A stretch of DNA of 10,858 nt, taken from contig JAFAWL010000116.1 of the NCBI GenBank assembly GCA_019241805.1, positions 1 through 10,858 of the forward strand, written 5' to 3'. The position numbers were made by a program, and so were the translations under genes. The notes below the pieces were generated by a model that made no database searches, was not told the origin of the DNA, and saw only the letters and a list, made by a program, of their open reading frames with translations. The stretch is from Actinomycetota bacterium (GTDB lineage Bacteria > Actinomycetota > Actinomycetes > Mycobacteriales > Jatrophihabitantaceae). Shown here piece by piece: positions 7,381-10,858 of the stretch (position 1 is the first letter of the stretch; the number at the start of each line of letters is the position of its first letter).

Positions 7381-8538
7381 TCAGCTGGCGAAGTAAGCCG
7401 GTGGCGGCGTCCCGTCCAGGACAAGCGCCACCGCGGCGCGGGCCGCGACCGGTCCGACGAGGTTGCCGGTACCGCTGTAGCCGCCGCAAGCGACCACGCC
7501 CTCGGCGACCGGGGTGACCAGCGCCCGACCGTCATCGGTATAGCCGACGGTGGCCGCCCATCGATGACTGACCGAGACGGCATGCCCGACCATTCGCCGC
7601 GCGACCTGCTCGACGTAGGCCTGCACGGCGGCGGTGGGAGTGGCGTCGTGGGTCCATTCGTCCGCGGCGAACAGGTCGCGCCCACCGCCGACAAAGACGC
7701 GGCCTTCGCCGTCTTGCTGTGCATAGTCGTAACCCCATCGGCCATAGACCGGGCAGGGCAGGCGACGCTCGTCGATGGGGGCCGAACTGAGCATCTGAAG
7801 TCGGGCGGTGCGCACCCGGCTCGACAGGGTCGGCAGCAGCTCGGCCAACCCGCCGTCCACGGCGACGATCACCGCTCCGGCCGACACGGCAGCCCGTTCG
7901 GTGGAGACCAGGCCCGACCGGATCGAGGCGGCCCGGGTGCCTTCGTAGAGACGGGCCCGCGTCGACAGGGGCCCGGCCAGCGCCAGTGAGCGAGCGGCCG
8001 GATTCATCGCCGCGTCGTGAGGTAGATAGAGACCCTCGCCGAGCGGGCCGTGATACGTCTCGACGGCGAAGCCGGCCTTGAGCAGGGCGGCCGCCTGCGC
8101 GCGGCAATCGGCCAGTTCGCGCGCTCGATCCTCCGCTTCGGCCGGCCCTTTCGGCGGCCCCGGCAGTCCTGCTAGCCGGATGCTGCCGACCCGGAAGACG
8201 ACCGCCGGTCCGAGGATCTCCGCAAGGCGGTCGATCTCGGCGAGGGTCTGGCGATACAGGCCGGTAGCCGCCTCGACGCCCCAGTCGCTCACGGCCTGGT
8301 GGAACGGCCTGGCCGCTCCGGCCAGCAGGAACCCGCCGTTACGACCGGCGGCCGCGCCGGCCACCCGCCCGGCGTCGATGCCGACGACGTCCAGTCCACG
8401 GGCACACAAAGCATCGACGGCGGCCAGCCCGGACGCACCCAAGCCGACTACGCAGACGTCGGCCCGTGTGTCCAGGTCGAGCGGCGCCAGCCCCTGCCAT
8501 GACGACACCGAGGCGACGGTGTCCCAGCCGACGCTCAT
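7381..8538 (-). CDS. FAD-dependent oxidoreductase, DAO family (amine/amino-acid oxidase-like)
   Basis: A 385-residue flavoprotein of the glycine/D-amino-acid oxidase family. The N-terminal Rossmann dinucleotide motif is VVGLGASG (GxGxxG at 32-37), with Asp55 ending the second strand; GRNGG (65-69) matches the ASGRNGG motif of the PuuB/AmaA/sarcosine-oxidase branch. The C-terminus has RWAATVGYTDDGRALV and GGYSGTGNLVG (352-362), the second FAD-binding region. No MSOX-like covalent-FAD cysteine context is visible, so FAD is probably non-covalent. Likely substrates are secondary amines or amino acids; the exact one is unknown. The ATG at 8538 has GGTGAG 7 bases before it; a GTG at 8550 would overlap the glgC stop as GTGA. 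Either way it is coupled to glgC. A 62-80 bp gap with no clear terminator separates it from the next gene, so one transcript is possible. Confidence 0.85.
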   Translation of the reverse strand: MSVGWDTVASVSSWQGLAPLDLDTRADVCVVGLGASGLAAVDALCARGLDVVGIDAGRVAGAAAGRNGGFLLAGAARPFHQAVSDWGVEAATGLYRQTLAEIDRLAEILGPAVVFRVGSIRLAGLPGPPKGPAEAEDRARELADCRAQAAALLKAGFAVETYHGPLGEGLYLPHDAAMNPAARSLALAGPLSTRARLYEGTRAASIRSGLVSTERAAVSAGAVIVAVDGGLAELLPTLSSRVRTARLQMLSSAPIDERRLPCPVYGRWGYDYAQQDGEGRVFVGGGRDLFAADEWTHDATPTAAVQAYVEQVARRMVGHAVSVSHRWAATVGYTDDGRALVTPVAEGVVACGGYSGTGNLVGPVAARAAVALVLDGTPPPAYFAS

Positions 8539-8546
8539 GGCGTGTC

Positions 8547-9773
<1,227 letters not shown>

Positions 9774-9779
9774 ATCGCA

Positions 9780-9807
9780 AGCCTATCGATCGCGCGGGAT
9801 TCGTCCA
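9780..9807 (-). promoter_or_regulatory. Candidate leaderless promoter of glgC
   Basis: On the minus strand, TGGACG (9802-9807, 4 of 6 match to TTGACA) and TAGGCT (9780-9785, TANNNT) are 16 bases apart. Six bases separate TAGGCT from the glgC ATG, which places transcription start at or very near the A of the ATG. There is no ribosome-binding sequence before the ATG, consistent with a leaderless message. Confidence 0.5.
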
Positions 9808-9820
9808 TCCCTGTCGTCGC

Positions 9821-9826
9821 TACCCT
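9821..9826 (+). promoter_or_regulatory. Candidate -10 of a leaderless glgA/glgM promoter
   Basis: TACCCT (TANNNT) lies exactly 6 bases before the ATG at 9833, the same spacing as on the glgC side. No Shine-Dalgarno sequence is present. The -35 region is poorly defined; the bases 15-17 upstream do not resemble TTGACA. Confidence 0.4.
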
Positions 9827-9832
9827 TCGAGC

Positions 9833-10858
9833 ATGCGAGTAGGGGTGCTGACCCGCGAGTACCCGCCCGAGGTTTACGGCGGTGCCGGCGTGCACGTGGA
9901 GTTCCTGGTACGCGAACTGCGAAAGATCATCGACGTCGACGTGCACTGCTGGGGGGCCGACCGATCCGAGCCGGGCGTCCATGCGTATTCGACCCCACCG
10001 GCGCTGGCCGGTGCGAACGCCGCCCTCCAGACGCTGGGCATCGATGTCGAGATGGCGGCCGCGGTCGGCGGGGTCGACGTGCTGCACTCGCACACTTGGT
10101 ACGCCAACCTGGCCGGCGTCTTGGGGGCCCAGCTGCACGGAGTGCCGCATGTGCTCAGCGCGCACTCGCTCGAGCCTTCGCGGCCGTGGAAGGCCGAGCA
10201 GCTCGGTGGCGGCTATCGCATTTCTTCGTGGGCGGAAAGGCAGGCCTACCAGAGCGCCGACGCCGTCATCGCGGTCAGCCGCGGAGTGCGCGACGAGATC
10301 ATCGGCGCCTACCCGTTCGTGGACCCGGCACGCATCCACGTCATCTACAACGGCATCGACAGCACTATGTACGCACCGGTCGAGCCCACCGGCGTGGCCG
10401 AGCGTTACGGCGTCGACCCGAACCGCCCTTCAGCGATCTTCGTCGGTCGCGTCACGCGACAGAAGGGGCTGCGACATCTGCTGGCCGCGGCCGATCACTT
10501 CGACCCCGAGATCCAGCTGGTGCTCTGTGCCGGATCACCGGACACCCCGGAGATCGCGGTTGAGACGGAACAGGCTGTGCGGCACCTGTCCGCGACGCGT
10601 ACGGGAGTGATCTGGATTCGCGAGATGGTGCCGCGGCCGGAGCTGATCGAGCTGCTCGGTCGGGCCAGCGTGTTCGTCTGCCCGTCGGTGTACGAGCCGC
10701 TCGGCATCGTAAATCTGGAGGCCATGGCCTGCCAGACACCGGTGGTGGCCAGTGACGTCGGCGGTATCCCCGAGGTCGTCTACGACGGCGTAACCGGGCT
10801 GCTCGTCCACTACTCGACTGAGGCGCTTTCCGATTTCGAGGCCGGCCTGGCCGCGGCG
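9833..10858 (+). CDS. glgA: Glycogen synthase / maltose-1-phosphate synthase, GT4 (3' end cut by window edge)
   Basis: 342 residues are visible to the window edge; this actinobacterial group is about 390 long, so roughly 45 residues are missing. It is a retaining GT-B glycosyltransferase of family GT4. The N-terminal half starts MRVGVLTREYPPEVYGGAGVH, with the glycine-rich loop that contacts the nucleotide-sugar phosphates. The C-terminal half has IYNGID, FVGRVTRQKG (Arg206, Lys211) and the E-x7-E motif in YEPLGIVNLEAMA (Glu288, Glu296), followed by ASDVGGIPEVV. This type (GlgA of Corynebacterium, Rv1212c/GlgM of Mycobacterium) uses ADP-glucose, in mycobacteria mainly to make alpha-maltose 1-phosphate for the GlgE pathway, so the symbol glgM may be more accurate. 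It is divergent from glgC, which supplies the ADP-glucose. The ATG has no ribosome site and is probably leaderless. Confidence 0.94.
   Translation, partial: MRVGVLTREYPPEVYGGAGVHVEFLVRELRKIIDVDVHCWGADRSEPGVHAYSTPPALAGANAALQTLGIDVEMAAAVGGVDVLHSHTWYANLAGVLGAQLHGVPHVLSAHSLEPSRPWKAEQLGGGYRISSWAERQAYQSADAVIAVSRGVRDEIIGAYPFVDPARIHVIYNGIDSTMYAPVEPTGVAERYGVDPNRPSAIFVGRVTRQKGLRHLLAAADHFDPEIQLVLCAGSPDTPEIAVETEQAVRHLSATRTGVIWIREMVPRPELIELLGRASVFVCPSVYEPLGIVNLEAMACQTPVVASDVGGIPEVVYDGVTGLLVHYSTEALSDFEAGLAAA

Overview
The window is high-GC, densely packed DNA with no RNA genes, mobile elements or CRISPR arrays visible. The gene types point to an actinomycete (Actinomycetota): a DapC of the short actinobacterial kind, a GlgA/GlgM-type glycosyltransferase divergent from glgC, a CsbD stress protein, and a small conserved protein of a kind I recall mainly from actinobacteria. 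I cannot name a genus.

Left part (1-2432): a LysR-family regulator, cut by the window start, is divergent from an ALDH7-type dehydrogenase (L-aminoadipate-semialdehyde / piperideine-6-carboxylate dehydrogenase, lysine and pipecolate catabolism). Their 77-bp gap holds a T-N11-A dyad of LysR-box type.

Middle (2434-3350): a minus-strand conserved hypothetical gene meets the dehydrogenase gene tail-to-tail with one base between them. Upstream of it lies a strong hairpin that probably terminates a small csbD-type stress gene.

Right part (3351-9773), all on the minus strand and read from right to left: glgC (ADP-glucose pyrophosphorylase), a DAO-family FAD oxidoreductase 8 bp downstream, a 62-80 bp gap, a large FAD plus Fe-S oxidoreductase of the D-2-hydroxyglutarate/D-lactate dehydrogenase type, and dapC, which overlaps the preceding stop by 4 bases. 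From 9833 the plus-strand glgA/glgM runs off the window end. Both glg genes lack a Shine-Dalgarno sequence and have a TANNNT hexamer exactly 6 bases before the ATG, so both may be leaderless.

Two themes run through the window. glgC and glgA/glgM make ADP-glucose and use it for alpha-glucan (glycogen, maltose-1-phosphate) synthesis. The others touch lysine: dapC in biosynthesis, ALDH7 in breakdown, and two flavin oxidoreductases whose relatives in Pseudomonas act in pipecolate and 2-hydroxyglutarate oxidation. No clearly novel defence or mobile system is visible. The most interesting points are the unusual gene partnerships, the compact promoter regions and the uncharacterised small protein.
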